Positions 51,486 to 61,085 of a stretch of 64,000 nucleotides of DNA are shown here, piece by piece. Source of the stretch: Paenirhizobium cremeum (GTDB lineage Bacteria; Pseudomonadota; Alphaproteobacteria; Rhizobiales; Rhizobiaceae); assembly GCF_022884085.1 (NCBI RefSeq), contig NZ_JAGGCS010000009.1, positions 100,971-164,970 on the forward strand, written 5' to 3'. The notes below the pieces were generated by a model. The model saw nothing but the letters and a program-made list of their open reading frames with translations, made no database searches and was not told where the DNA came from. The position numbers and the translations under genes were made by a program. Position 1 is the first letter of the stretch; each line of letters begins with the position of its first letter.

Positions 51486-52546
51486 TGAGCCACCGGGATT
51501 TCGTCCGCGGTCCGCGTCACGCGCTGATCCACGCCATGCCGCTGCTGATCGCCGGTCTGGCGCTCGCCCTTGGTGGCACCATGCTGTTCGGCGTCAGCGT
51601 CGGCTCCACGGGCATTCCGCTCGATGTCGTCTGGAAGGTCGTCGCCAGCCATCTCGGGATCGAGGGAATAGAGGCAAGCTGGTCGGCGGGCCGCGACAAC
51701 ATCGTCTGGGAAGTCAGGACGCCGCGGGTCATCCTCGGCGCGACGATCGGCGCGAGCCTGGCGCTCGTCGGCGCCGCGCTGCAATCGGTGACGCGCAATA
51801 CGCTCGCCGATCCGCATCTGCTCGGCATATCCTCGGGGGCGGCCCTCGGCGCCATCGTCGCCATGCTGCATACCGGCATGATCCTCGGGGCGGTGACGGT
51901 GCCGCTCTTCGCTTTCGCGGGGGCTCTCGGCAGCACGGCGCTGGTGATCGCCACGGCGCGCTTCACGCATTCCGCCGATGCGGGCCGGCTGATCCTTTCC
52001 GGCGTGGCGATCTCCTTCGTGATCTCCTCGCTCGGAAGCCTCGCGATCCTGCTCGGCGATCCCCGCGCCACCCATACCGTGGTCTTCTGGATGCTGGGCG
52101 GGCTGGGCCTTGCCCAGTGGTCGCACCTGCCCTATCCGCTGGTGGCCCTTTTCGGATGCGGCCTCTACATCTTCCTCAACGCCCGCAACTTCAACGCCAT
52201 GACGCTCGGCGACGAGAGTGCGACGACGCTCGGCCTCAACGCCAGCCGCTTCCGGCTGGCGACCTTCGTCGTCTGCGCCCTTCTGACCGGCGCCGCCGTC
52301 GCGTTTTCCGGCATCATCTCCTTCGTCGGGCTGATGGTGCCGCATATCGTGCGCGGGGTCGTGGGCGGCGATTACCGGCGGGTGCTGCCCTTGTCGGCGC
52401 TCGCCGGGGCGATCCTGCTGGTGGTCGCCGACATCGCGGCGCGCATCATCATCCCGCCCCAGGACATGCCGATCGGCATCATCACCGGCCTTGCCGGCGG
52501 CGTCTTCTTCATCGGCCTGATGCGCGGCAACCGGTCTGCCGGATAG
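51485..52546 (+). CDS. ABC transporter permease (BtuC/FecCD type)
   Basis: A 353-residue membrane protein with about ten helices and the FecCD signature RTPRVILGATIGASLALVGA, TRNTLADPHLLGISSGAALG and GLMVPHIVR. It pairs with the ATPase and binding protein. ATG overlaps the preceding stop (TGATG). No outer-membrane receptor gene is nearby. Confidence 0.92.
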   Translation: MSHRDFVRGPRHALIHAMPLLIAGLALALGGTMLFGVSVGSTGIPLDVVWKVVASHLGIEGIEASWSAGRDNIVWEVRTPRVILGATIGASLALVGAALQSVTRNTLADPHLLGISSGAALGAIVAMLHTGMILGAVTVPLFAFAGALGSTALVIATARFTHSADAGRLILSGVAISFVISSLGSLAILLGDPRATHTVVFWMLGGLGLAQWSHLPYPLVALFGCGLYIFLNARNFNAMTLGDESATTLGLNASRFRLATFVVCALLTGAAVAFSGIISFVGLMVPHIVRGVVGGDYRRVLPLSALAGAILLVVADIAARIIIPPQDMPIGIITGLAGGVFFIGLMRGNRSAG

Positions 52547-52570
52547 CGCCTCACCCGGCGGCAGCGGCGT

Positions 52571-53035
52571 TCAGCGGCCGCCCTCTCCCACCCTCAGCGG
52601 CCAGTCGACCACGTAGTCCTCGAAGTCCTCGACATCGACGTCCTCTTCGGACACCGTGCGGCCGCGGGCGGAGATGCCCGCCGCATGCACCGTCTCGCGG
52701 TCGCCGGAAACGAGATAATGCCACCAGTAGAGATCCTCGCCGTCGCCGATCAGCCGGTAGGCGCAGGTCGGCGGCAACCAGCCGATCTCGTCCACGCCCT
52801 TGACGGTAAGCTGGATGCAGTCCGGCACGGTCGCCTTGCGGTTTTCATAATCCTTGCAACGACAGCTTTCCCCGTCGAGCAGGCGACAGGCAACGGAGGT
52901 GAACACCACCTCGCCGGTGTCCCAGTCTTCCAGCTTGTTGAGGCAACAGAGGCCGCAGCCGTCGCACAGCGCTTCCCATTCGGAAAGCGTCATTTCAGCA
53001 AGGGTCTTGGTCTTCCAGTAGGGTAGTTCGGTCAT
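52571..53035 (-). CDS. UPF0260/YcgN-like cysteine-cluster protein
   Basis: A 154-residue protein of the YkgJ/YcgN family. Cysteines in [34 protein letters not shown] and VPDCIQL may bind a metal cluster. Function is unknown. It converges with the ABC operon at 24 bases. Confidence 0.9.
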   Translation of the reverse strand: MTELPYWKTKTLAEMTLSEWEALCDGCGLCCLNKLEDWDTGEVVFTSVACRLLDGESCRCKDYENRKATVPDCIQLTVKGVDEIGWLPPTCAYRLIGDGEDLYWWHYLVSGDRETVHAAGISARGRTVSEEDVDVEDFEDYVVDWPLRVGEGGR

Positions 53036-53274
53036 CGCCCGTCACCGGGGCAGACTGCGCCCCGCTTTTTTCTTGTTCTTTGCGTACAAATCGACAATCT
53101 ATCAGCATTCACCGATTTGCCGGCCGGTTCGTCATGCTCTTGGCCCCTGCCGGCGGTCGCGTCAAGGGTCGAACGATCCAGGGGCCGGCTGCGTTTTGCC
53201 GGGCACCCCCTTATCGGACGGTCCGGATCGACAGTCGCGGACGCCTGTCCGCAGCATTCCTGGGAAGCAATTGC

Positions 53275-55452
53275 GTGGCCGACAACCTGCCGCCGGAACC
53301 GGAAAAGAAGCCGCGCCTCAAGCGCCATATCTTCCTGCGCATCGATAGCTGGATCGATTCCACGCTGTGGAACGCCGGCTTCAAATTCACCGAAGCCTGG
53401 GAGGAGATCACCATCTTCTTCCGCCGCTTCCGGGTGCGCGGCCTCAAAAGGCTGTTCTTCGAGGTGCTCGGCGAAGGCATGACGCTCGGCACCGCCGGCT
53501 TCGTCGTGCTTCTGGCGCTCGCCCAGCCGGCCTTCGAGGAGACCAAGAAGGACTGGCGCAACCACGACAACTTCGCCGTCACCTTCCTCGACCGCTACGG
53601 CAACCAGATCGGCCATCGCGGCATCATCCACGAGAATTCGGTGCCGATCGACGAGCTGCCGGACCATCTTATCAAGGCCGTTCTCGCCACCGAGGACCGC
53701 CGCTTCTTCGATCACTTCGGCATCGACTTCCTCGGCCTGATCCGCGCCATGAGTGAAAACGCCAAGGCCGGCTCCGTCGTGCAGGGCGGCTCGACGCTGA
53801 CCCAGCAGCTCGCCAAGAACCTGTTCCTCACCAATGAACGCTCGATCGAGCGCAAGATCAAGGAAGCCTTCCTGTCGCTGTGGCTCGAGGCCAATCTCAG
53901 CAAGAAGGAAATCCTCTCGCTCTATCTCGACCGCGCCTATATGGGCGGCGGCACCTTCGGGGCGGCGGCGGCCTCGCAATTCTATTTCGGCAAGCCGATC
54001 ACCGAGGTGACGCTCGCCGAAAGCGCCATGCTCGCCGGCCTGTTCAAGGCGCCGGCGAAATACGCGCCGCATGTCAACCTGCCGGCGGCCCGCGCCCGCG
54101 CCAACGAGGTGCTGTCCAACATGGTGCAGGGCGGCATCATGACCGAGGGACAGGTGATCGCCGCCCGGCGCAACCCGGCGACCGTGGTCGACCGCGGCCA
54201 GGCCGAGGCACCGGATTTCTTCCTCGACTGGGCCTTCGACGAGGTGCAAAGGATCGCGGCGAAATTCCCCGATCATTCGCTTGTCGTGCGCACCACCGTC
54301 GATACCGGCCTGCAGAAGGCCGCGGAGGAGGCCGTCGCCTCCAGCCTGCGCGAATATGGCGAGGCCTATCACGTCAAGCAGGGCGCGCTGGTGCTGATCG
54401 AGAACGGCGGGGCGGTGCGCGCCATGGTGGGCGGGCGCGACTACGGCGAAAGCCAGTTCAACCGCGCCACGCGGGCGCTGCGCCAGCCGGGCTCCTCCTT
54501 CAAGATCTACACCTATTCTCTGGCCATGGAGAGCGGGCTCACCCCGGAGACGCCGATCACCGACGGCCCGATTTCCTGGGGCAACTGGAGCCCGAAGAAC
54601 TACGGCAACAGCTATGCCGGCCGCATCAACATCGAGACGGCGCTGGTCAAGTCGATCAACACCATCCCGGTGCGTCTCGCCAAGGACAGGCTCGGCCCCA
54701 ACGCCATCAACGACATTATGGCGGAGGCGAAGAAATTCGGCGTGGAAACACCCATCCGAAAAGACGTGACGATCCCGATCGGCACCTCGGAAGTGACCGT
54801 GCTCGACCAGGCGACCGCCTATGCGGTGTTTCCGACCGGCGGCTACCAGTCGCGCCGCCACGGCATCCAGCAGATCATGAACTACAATGGCGACGTGCTC
54901 TACGATTTCGACCGCGACGAACCGCAGCCTGAGCGCGTCCTCTCCGAGCAGGCCGCGCATTCCATGCTGCAGATGCTGACCAAGGTTCCCTATATCGGCA
55001 CGGCGCGGCGCGCCGCCGTCGACGGGGTTCTGACGGGCGGCAAGACCGGCACCACGCAGGCCTATCGCGACGCATGGTTCTGCGGCTTCACCGGCAACTA
55101 CGCCGCCGCCGTCTGGTTCGGCAATGACGACTATACCTCGACCAACAACATGACCGGCGGCTCGGTGCCGGCCATGACCTTCAAGAAGCTGATGGACTAT
55201 GCCCATCAGGGCATCGATCTCAGGCCCATTCCCGGCTTCGAGAACCCGGGCAAGGAGGTGACCGGCGAGAAGGTGGCAAAGGCCGCGCCGAAGGACGGCG
55301 AGGATGCCCTGCCCGCCCCGGTCCGGCCGCGTTCGCTGTCGGCGGGCTCGACCCGGCTGATTCGCGATATCGCCCGCATGCTGAAGGAAGCGAAGCCGCC
55401 GGCCCGGCCGATACAGAAGCTTGCGAGCGCCGAACTGCGTGGCTCGGAATGA
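53275..55452 (+). CDS. Penicillin-binding protein 1A family (bifunctional)
   Basis: A 725-residue class A PBP from GTG 53275 (ADNLPPEPEKKPRLKRH). The membrane anchor is at about residues 65-90. The glycosyltransferase has EDRRFFDHFGID with catalytic Glu and GGSTLTQQLAKN; the transpeptidase has SSFK, SIN and KTGTT. It polymerises and crosslinks peptidoglycan. GGGAAG lies upstream of the GTG; a longer frame reaches 53080 without family similarity. Confidence 0.93.
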   Translation: MADNLPPEPEKKPRLKRHIFLRIDSWIDSTLWNAGFKFTEAWEEITIFFRRFRVRGLKRLFFEVLGEGMTLGTAGFVVLLALAQPAFEETKKDWRNHDNFAVTFLDRYGNQIGHRGIIHENSVPIDELPDHLIKAVLATEDRRFFDHFGIDFLGLIRAMSENAKAGSVVQGGSTLTQQLAKNLFLTNERSIERKIKEAFLSLWLEANLSKKEILSLYLDRAYMGGGTFGAAAASQFYFGKPITEVTLAESAMLAGLFKAPAKYAPHVNLPAARARANEVLSNMVQGGIMTEGQVIAARRNPATVVDRGQAEAPDFFLDWAFDEVQRIAAKFPDHSLVVRTTVDTGLQKAAEEAVASSLREYGEAYHVKQGALVLIENGGAVRAMVGGRDYGESQFNRATRALRQPGSSFKIYTYSLAMESGLTPETPITDGPISWGNWSPKNYGNSYAGRINIETALVKSINTIPVRLAKDRLGPNAINDIMAEAKKFGVETPIRKDVTIPIGTSEVTVLDQATAYAVFPTGGYQSRRHGIQQIMNYNGDVLYDFDRDEPQPERVLSEQAAHSMLQMLTKVPYIGTARRAAVDGVLTGGKTGTTQAYRDAWFCGFTGNYAAAVWFGNDDYTSTNNMTGGSVPAMTFKKLMDYAHQGIDLRPIPGFENPGKEVTGEKVAKAAPKDGEDALPAPVRPRSLSAGSTRLIRDIARMLKEAKPPARPIQKLASAELRGSE

Positions 55453-55544
55453 GACGGTCGGACCGGCAAAAACCCCTTAGTATCCGGGGCTGAAACGCCG
55501 CTTGCCGCGACGGTTACCCGCCGTTAACCACGGAGCGTCAAGCC

Positions 55545-55566
55545 CGCCTGTTTCAGGCGCGTTTTT
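55545..55566 (+). terminator. Terminator after PBP1A
   Basis: CGCCTG, TTT, CAGGCG, then CGTTTTT at 55560-55566. It lies in the 200-bp gap before the GGDEF gene. Confidence 0.5.
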
Positions 55567-55660
55567 CGTTGCTTTAAAGGCTGATTAAGTCGAACGACCT
55601 ATTTGTTGCGCCGGTCCCGAGCGGGGCTTCCCTTTTCTTTCGCGCCTTGGACGATGTTTG

Positions 55661-56857
55661 ATGGACAACTGGCTTGGTCTGGACCCACGCCCGCGCCTGA
55701 CGGACGAACAACGTTCGGCCTATGAGCGCGACCGCGCGGTGGCCCGCAGCCATTCGCTGAACCAGACCACGTTTACCGTCACGCTGTTCTATCTGATCTA
55801 TGCCGCCGTCGACGCGATGCTGCTCGGCGACATCGTCTGGCTGTCGCTGTCGCTGCGCTTCGGGCTGATGCTGCCGCTGGCGATGGCGCTCAGCCAATAC
55901 CAGATGGGCCGGCGGCCGATCGCCCGCAAGGAGGCGGCGACGCTCGCCGTGGTGCTGTCAGGCAATCTCGTCTGGTGCATCGTGCTGACGACAAGCGAAA
56001 GCCCGGCGGCGCTGCATTATTACTATGCCGCGGCGGTGTTCCAGATGGTCATCACCATCGCCGTCAGGGCTCCCCTGAAGATCACGCTCTACGCGACGCT
56101 CTGTTGTTTCCTGCTGAACTACGGCTTCATCTGGTTCCTGAAGGGCGTCAGCCTCGATTACGTGCTCTATCACCTCGCCCTCTACATACCGACGGCGGCG
56201 CTGACGCTCATCTCCAGCCACCAATTGGAGGCGGAGCGGCAGATCGCCTTCCTGCAGGCGCATGAGAACGAGGCGCTGAAGCGCGAGCTTTCCCGCCAGA
56301 ACGGCGAGCTGGAGCGTCTGTCGGTCACCGATCCCCTGACCCAGCTTCCCAACCGGCGGGGCGCCGAGGCCGAGTTGGCGCGGCTTCGCCGCTGGTATCG
56401 GGCGGAGGACCTTGCGCAATCGGCGCTGCTTCTGATCGACATCGACCATTTCAAGGCCTTCAACGACAATTACGGCCACAGCGCCGGCGACGCCTGCCTG
56501 CGCGCCGTCGCCGAAAGCATGCGCCGCGAACTGCCCGACGCAATCCACCTGTCGCGCCATGGCGGGGAGGAATTCCTGGCGCTGATGCCGCTTGCCGATT
56601 CCGCCCGCGCCGGCATGTTCGCCGAGCGCATGCGCCGGGCCGTCCGGGCGCTTGCCATCCCGCACGACCACACCGGCGACCGCAACCGCCACGTGACCAT
56701 CAGCATCGGTATCGGCTGCGGCTCGATCGCCGACGAAGCCAGCTTCTCCGAAACCCTCGACGCCGCCGACCGCGGCCTCTACGCCGTTAAGGCCGACGGC
56801 CGCAACGGCTGGCACTTCGGCCCGCCAGCCGAAGGCGAGAGGACGGATGCGGCTTGA
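55661..56857 (+). CDS. GGDEF diguanylate cyclase with membrane sensor
   Basis: A 398-residue protein. Residues about 35-190 contain five or six hydrophobic helices as a sensor module. The GGDEF domain occupies about 225-395: DPLTQLPNRRGAE, LLIDIDHFKAFNDNYGH and the active-site motif RHGGEEF, so it should make c-di-GMP. No RxxD inhibitory site was seen clearly. The ATG at 55661 is preferred to a TTG one codon upstream. Confidence 0.92.
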   Translation: MDNWLGLDPRPRLTDEQRSAYERDRAVARSHSLNQTTFTVTLFYLIYAAVDAMLLGDIVWLSLSLRFGLMLPLAMALSQYQMGRRPIARKEAATLAVVLSGNLVWCIVLTTSESPAALHYYYAAAVFQMVITIAVRAPLKITLYATLCCFLLNYGFIWFLKGVSLDYVLYHLALYIPTAALTLISSHQLEAERQIAFLQAHENEALKRELSRQNGELERLSVTDPLTQLPNRRGAEAELARLRRWYRAEDLAQSALLLIDIDHFKAFNDNYGHSAGDACLRAVAESMRRELPDAIHLSRHGGEEFLALMPLADSARAGMFAERMRRAVRALAIPHDHTGDRNRHVTISIGIGCGSIADEASFSETLDAADRGLYAVKADGRNGWHFGPPAEGERTDAA

Positions 56858-57154
56858 GGGGGTGGGTGCGATGGAGGTTGTTCGCGGAGGTTACAGGGAT
56901 CGCGGAAAACTCTGAGGGGCTGTCATCGGAGGCGTTAAGCGCTTCTTGTGGCACACTTGCATGAGCAAAACTCTGCTTGCGCCTTATCTCATTTCGACAA
57001 CGAGGAAGATTAATACCCAATCACCTCAGGCCCTAGCACCAGCATCCTATCCACCTCGCCGCCTGAAAATATATCTCAAACAGTAAACGCAAGTCAATCT
57101 TAATATCATTTCGTTGACAACAATATCATCGCGTAATATAAAAAATTATTTCCG
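56858..57154. other. Non-coding, AT-rich transition
   Basis: About 300 bases in which GC falls sharply from 57000 on (TATCATTTCGTTGACAACAA). No gene or clear RNA was seen. It may be the edge of an acquired segment. Confidence 0.4.
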
Positions 57155-58264
57155 TTATTTGCTATCACTCCAATCATCGCCGTTGTCTACATAAGCCCAA
57201 AGTTCTTCATCTCCAGCCTCAACTCCATTCACCTTAGTAAGGAAAACTTTATTATCGAAGAAAATACCATTAAAATCAATCAGACACGTATCTCCTTGGC
57301 GGCAATACTTATAATACCATTCATCGGAAAAATTCCTAAATAGCCTTATTTTAAACACCTCTTTCTTCTTAAGCTTGACGTCTTGATTGACGACAGCAAG
57401 CCGATAGGCATTTTCATATTCAATTTGTGCCAACGTTCCATATTCTCTAGCGTCGACCTTAAAGCGATACATGCGTCCATCGTACACATCGTCAAATAGA
57501 TCGGGAGTAATCGGCGTCAACTGCCTCTCACTCGCCTTGTCGTCAAGGTCGGCGAGCGTGGCAATTCGGACGACATTCTCCGTCGGAACATCCGGAGGCT
57601 GAGCAATCCCAACGAGTTCATTCCAGTATCTTGTATTTTTTATTAGATTTGACAGATATACGCCAATAGTGCCCTCAACAAAGGACAACTGACAATCGGC
57701 AGTTTGCCCGATCGCATAGCCGAAAGCGCCCTCATCGACATTCTTTCCTAGCGCGACACACACTTCTGAAACATTGCCGAACACCGCATCCACCGAGATA
57801 CGATTGATGAACTGATTAGCGTCATCAAGCGCAGGACGAAGATCCTTCAAAACAGCAGGATCCTTACGCAACCACCCCTTAAATACCTCCGAATCACCAT
57901 TGAGTTGGTGTCCGGACGCCCACACCTCAAGAAGTTCTGCAGTAACTAGCGCTGATTCTGGCAGAATTTCAGCACGTATGTAATCAACAAACAAAGGAGA
58001 ATTCTCCCTTAAGGCCAACAAAGCTCCTTCCTCGTTAGCCTCATACCCCCTGCTTTTTATTAAAGCGACTATTTCTTTTTGACCCTCGCTCAATTCGCGG
58101 CCATAAAAATATTCCTTTATATCTAATCCAAACTTAGCAAACAAGAAAAATGATGGCGTTATAATAAATATACTAAAATACCCAATGAATTTTACAATAA
58201 GCTCCAATTTCTTATCTATCGATTGCAGATAATCAAAAACGCTTCTTTTATTTTTGTATTCCAT
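57155..58264 (-). CDS. AT-rich orphan protein with N-terminal membrane anchor
   Basis: A 369-residue protein, ATG 58264. One membrane helix lies at about residues 25-45 (FIGYFSIFIITPSFFLFAKF); the rest is soluble with two Cys (VCVALGK, CRQGDTCLID). Codon use and GC are far from the neighbours. No family was recognised. Membrane-anchored with a cytosolic or periplasmic domain; acquisition by transfer is inferred. Confidence 0.7.
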   Translation of the reverse strand: MEYKNKRSVFDYLQSIDKKLELIVKFIGYFSIFIITPSFFLFAKFGLDIKEYFYGRELSEGQKEIVALIKSRGYEANEEGALLALRENSPLFVDYIRAEILPESALVTAELLEVWASGHQLNGDSEVFKGWLRKDPAVLKDLRPALDDANQFINRISVDAVFGNVSEVCVALGKNVDEGAFGYAIGQTADCQLSFVEGTIGVYLSNLIKNTRYWNELVGIAQPPDVPTENVVRIATLADLDDKASERQLTPITPDLFDDVYDGRMYRFKVDAREYGTLAQIEYENAYRLAVVNQDVKLKKKEVFKIRLFRNFSDEWYYKYCRQGDTCLIDFNGIFFDNKVFLTKVNGVEAGDEELWAYVDNGDDWSDSK

Positions 58265-58477
58265 TGCCAATCCATCACAATATATTTATTTCTAGAGTAT
58301 TTAGATATATTTTGTTCGATTCTCAAAAGGCCTTTCTACAATTTTAAGGAGACACAAGCGGATCAATTTTTGGCGTTTTGATTCTCTACAATAGCAACTT
58401 GTCCAACTTGGTGACCATTAACGGAAGACACCGTAGCTCAAAGTTTCTGAGGCCATCAAGAAAATTAGGGTTTTTAC

Positions 58478-59044
58478 CTAAAGTTCGAATGGATCACTCG
58501 AGCTCTTCACACCGGGATCTGCCTCAAAGGGATCAGATTTTTTGGTCGAATTGACCGCTTGTTGACAGTTCAGCATTTCAGAAATGGCTTTCGCCGATCC
58601 ATTCAAGCGCAGATGCGCTATTTCTCGACCGGAGAAGGTCGAACGCATGCTCAGCTTGCTAGCGAATTCCGATGCAAAATTCGGGTCGGTTGTAGACACG
58701 ACAAGAAATTTCGATTGGTTCATCTCAATAGCGCTAGCGGTTGCATCCCAGACAGGGCTGCGATCAAACTGAATCTGGATAGGATAATCCTTACCAACCT
58801 CCAGCGACTTCCATTTGTCATTACCAAGCGCAAGATAAATGGTCGTTGGCTTCACCGTAAAATTGAACCCGAGCCGCAGGAGTGTACCATCTTCATAAAC
58901 GTTCAATACGAAGCAGCCATTACCTAGGGATGGGTCCATGTACACTCCCCATCCGCCAACCTCTTTCCACAAAATTGTATCGGCCGCCGAAACGACGTTG
59001 GCAAAAAGACAAAGTGCTGCCGACATTCCCAACAATCGCTTCAT
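58478..59044 (-). CDS. Secreted protein, lower GC, possibly IalB-like
   Basis: A 188-residue protein with a signal peptide (MKRLLGMSAALCLFANVVSA). The mature domain is beta-rich (GWGVYMDPSLGNGCFVLNVY, TTIYLALGNDKW) and recalls invasion-associated locus B-type proteins; the end repeats SDPFE. GGAGG lies five bases before the ATG at 59044. Confidence 0.7.
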   Translation of the reverse strand: MKRLLGMSAALCLFANVVSAADTILWKEVGGWGVYMDPSLGNGCFVLNVYEDGTLLRLGFNFTVKPTTIYLALGNDKWKSLEVGKDYPIQIQFDRSPVWDATASAIEMNQSKFLVVSTTDPNFASEFASKLSMRSTFSGREIAHLRLNGSAKAISEMLNCQQAVNSTKKSDPFEADPGVKSSSDPFEL

Positions 59045-59271
59045 GACTGCCTCCATTTTCAAGCAACCATAGGAGAAGGTTATATTAGTTGCCATTCAGA
59101 ATGGAGTACTAGCGACGAAGTCGCAAGCGGACATTCTAAGCTTGGATAACGCATGAATCGGTGAGTTCCGTCACCACACCCCTCGCCTTCCCCTTCCCCA
59201 GAATCAGTGATACCGCTGGAACCCGGCGCGGGGCGGGCCGCGTTGCATTTCAAGAGGGTCCAGAGCCAGCC

Positions 59272-59859
59272 GTGTTGCGTGTTCCACTGCTCATCGCCGT
59301 TACGCTCGTCATCGCCTTCGGCGGCGGGATCCTGTCGGCGCTTTCGGCGCTCAATGCCTCGGTCGGCTTCGGCGCGATCCGGCTTGGCGTGTGGAGCGCC
59401 TTCCCGCAGGCGCAGACGGATGCCGCCGATCCTTACGCGAAATCCCACCGGGCGAAGGCCGGACGGCTGCTTTACGGTTCGGCGGAAGGGCTGACGTTTA
59501 CCGCCGCCCATGACGAGAGCGGCCGCCAGCTCATCGGCACCTGCAGCTACCGGCTCTCCGGGCGCACGCCGACCGCCCGCTTCTGGACGCTTTATGCCGC
59601 CGATGCCGCCGGGCGGCCGCTTTCGACGCGGGCCGAGCTTCCCGGCTCGCATAATTCGCAGAGCATCCTGCGCAAGCGCGACGGCAGCTTCGAGATCGTG
59701 ATTTCGCCCACCGCCCATGCCGGCAACTGGCTGGCGCTGCCGGATGCCGGGCGCTTCTCGCTGGTGCTGACGCTGCTCGATACGCCGGCGGCGGGAAGTT
59801 CCGGGCTGATCGGGCTCGAAATGCCCAAGGTCGAGACGATCGGGTGCGGCAATGAATAA
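59272..59859 (+). CDS. DUF1214 protein with N-terminal membrane anchor
   Basis: A 195-residue protein. Starting at GTG 59272 places a membrane helix right at the N-terminus (LLIAVTLVIAFGGGILSALS). DUF1214 features: FWTLYAADAAGRPL, SHNSQSILRKRDGSFEIVIS and WLALPDAGRFSLVLTLLDTP. It overlaps the DUF1254 gene by eight bases, the usual pair. Function is unknown. Confidence 0.8.
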   Translation: MLRVPLLIAVTLVIAFGGGILSALSALNASVGFGAIRLGVWSAFPQAQTDAADPYAKSHRAKAGRLLYGSAEGLTFTAAHDESGRQLIGTCSYRLSGRTPTARFWTLYAADAAGRPLSTRAELPGSHNSQSILRKRDGSFEIVISPTAHAGNWLALPDAGRFSLVLTLLDTPAAGSSGLIGLEMPKVETIGCGNE

Positions 59860-60400
59860 ATTCCTCTATGCCGTCGCGACCGGCCTCGTCGGCGCCGTGG
59901 TGCTGCATATCATCATCATTCTCTCGCTGCCGCATTATACCGGCCGCGACGCCTATACGCGGGTGAAGGCGGAGGGCAATGCCAACCGGTTCTATGCGCT
60001 CGCCGACACGCCGGATGCGGCCGGACTTTCCAACGGCGATCCTTATCTCCGGGTCGCCGTCTGTCATTTCGACATCGAACGGCGTCCGCTCCGGCTGCTG
60101 GCGCCACGCGGGCCGGCCTTCTGGTCGCTGGCGCTCTACGACGCCAATTCCAACGAAATCTTCAGCATGAACGACCGCACCTCGGTCTCGGGCAATCTCG
60201 ACGTGCTGGTGGCAAACCCCGTGCAGATGGCGAGAATCCGCAAGACACCGGTCGCCGCCCTGACGGAATCGATCATCGTCGAGGCAAGGAGCAATACAGG
60301 CTATGCGGTGCTCCGTGCCATGGCGCCGCAGCCGAGCCTCGAGGAGCAGGCCGACAGCTTCCTGGATGAGGCCGTCTGCGCGCCCGTGGAAGGGCTTTGA
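59852..60400 (+). CDS. DUF1254 protein with N-terminal membrane anchor
   Basis: A 182-residue protein: membrane helix at residues about 5-27 (AVATGLVGAVVLHIIIILSL), then DPYLRVAVCHFDIERRPLRL and FWSLALYDANSNEIFSMNDR, typical of DUF1254. It likely works with the DUF1214 protein at the envelope. Confidence 0.85.
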   Translation: MNKFLYAVATGLVGAVVLHIIIILSLPHYTGRDAYTRVKAEGNANRFYALADTPDAAGLSNGDPYLRVAVCHFDIERRPLRLLAPRGPAFWSLALYDANSNEIFSMNDRTSVSGNLDVLVANPVQMARIRKTPVAALTESIIVEARSNTGYAVLRAMAPQPSLEEQADSFLDEAVCAPVEGL

Positions 60401-60574
60401 GCCCGGTCTTTTGGGTTCGGGCGTTTCTGACGCGGCGGCATTCCGCCCCCCCTCTGCCCTGCCGCACACTGCCGGGAACGGGTGCGCCGCCGGCGCTCTA
60501 TTTGTCGTGCTGCCGGTCGTCGCGGCAAGCAAAACCGCTCGACGCCTTTCGCGACAGACGTCCAGCCGCAGGCG

Positions 60575-60766
60575 TCAGGGCCTCTGGTCCATGCCGCCGT
60601 CGAGCGGGCGGGGCAGCGCCGGCAGGCGTTTCTCTGTTATCCGCGGCGGCTCGTAACGCTCGTAGCGTATGCCGGTGAACAGCAGGATTTGCGCCGCCGT
60701 CCCGTCCCGTCGCACGCGCCTGTCCGCCAGCGACAACCGATCCTTGATCCTGATAATTTCCGCCAT
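60575..60766 (-). CDS. Small conserved rhizobial protein
   Basis: A 63-residue protein, MAEIIRIKDRLSLADRRVRR and ILLFTGIRYERYEPP. GGAGACGAGA lies directly before the ATG. A role is unknown; the sequence type recurs in Rhizobiaceae. Confidence 0.75.
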   Translation of the reverse strand: MAEIIRIKDRLSLADRRVRRDGTAAQILLFTGIRYERYEPPRITEKRLPALPRPLDGGMDQRP

Positions 60767-61019
60767 TCTCGTCTCCGTTTTCCAGATCGAGACGGATGAG
60801 GACGTGCGATCTCACCCTGCCCTTTCGATGAAGGGCCAGCACGTCTCCGGCGGACGGCAATGCCATGCGGCCCATGGGCCGGAGCCAATCGTGCCTTTCT
60901 CAGCGCGAACCTGCCGGAGCTAAAAGCCACCCACCGGGAGGGACACGCGAACTGCACTAAATTAGAGATACACGAATCATACTTATGCACCCCCATGCCC
61001 TGATTTGGCCACAGCTTAG

Positions 61020-61034
61020 TTAACAGCTTGCTAA
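61020..61034. promoter_or_regulatory. CtrA-like site ahead of the DUF2336 gene
   Basis: TTAA-CAGCTTG-CTAA matches the CtrA consensus (TTAA-N7-TTAA) with one mismatch, about 50 bases upstream of the DUF2336 gene. The rest of 60767-61085 shows no gene. Confidence 0.35.
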
Positions 61035-61085
61035 CAAATTCGTTCTAATCTGGAACACGGGTATTGCGTGAGCGTGGGTCGTATC

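Noticed and set aside
53032..55206. 724-codon open frame on the minus strand
   Set aside because: Antisense to PBP1A; sequence is low-complexity and His/Arg-rich, as expected for a shadow frame.
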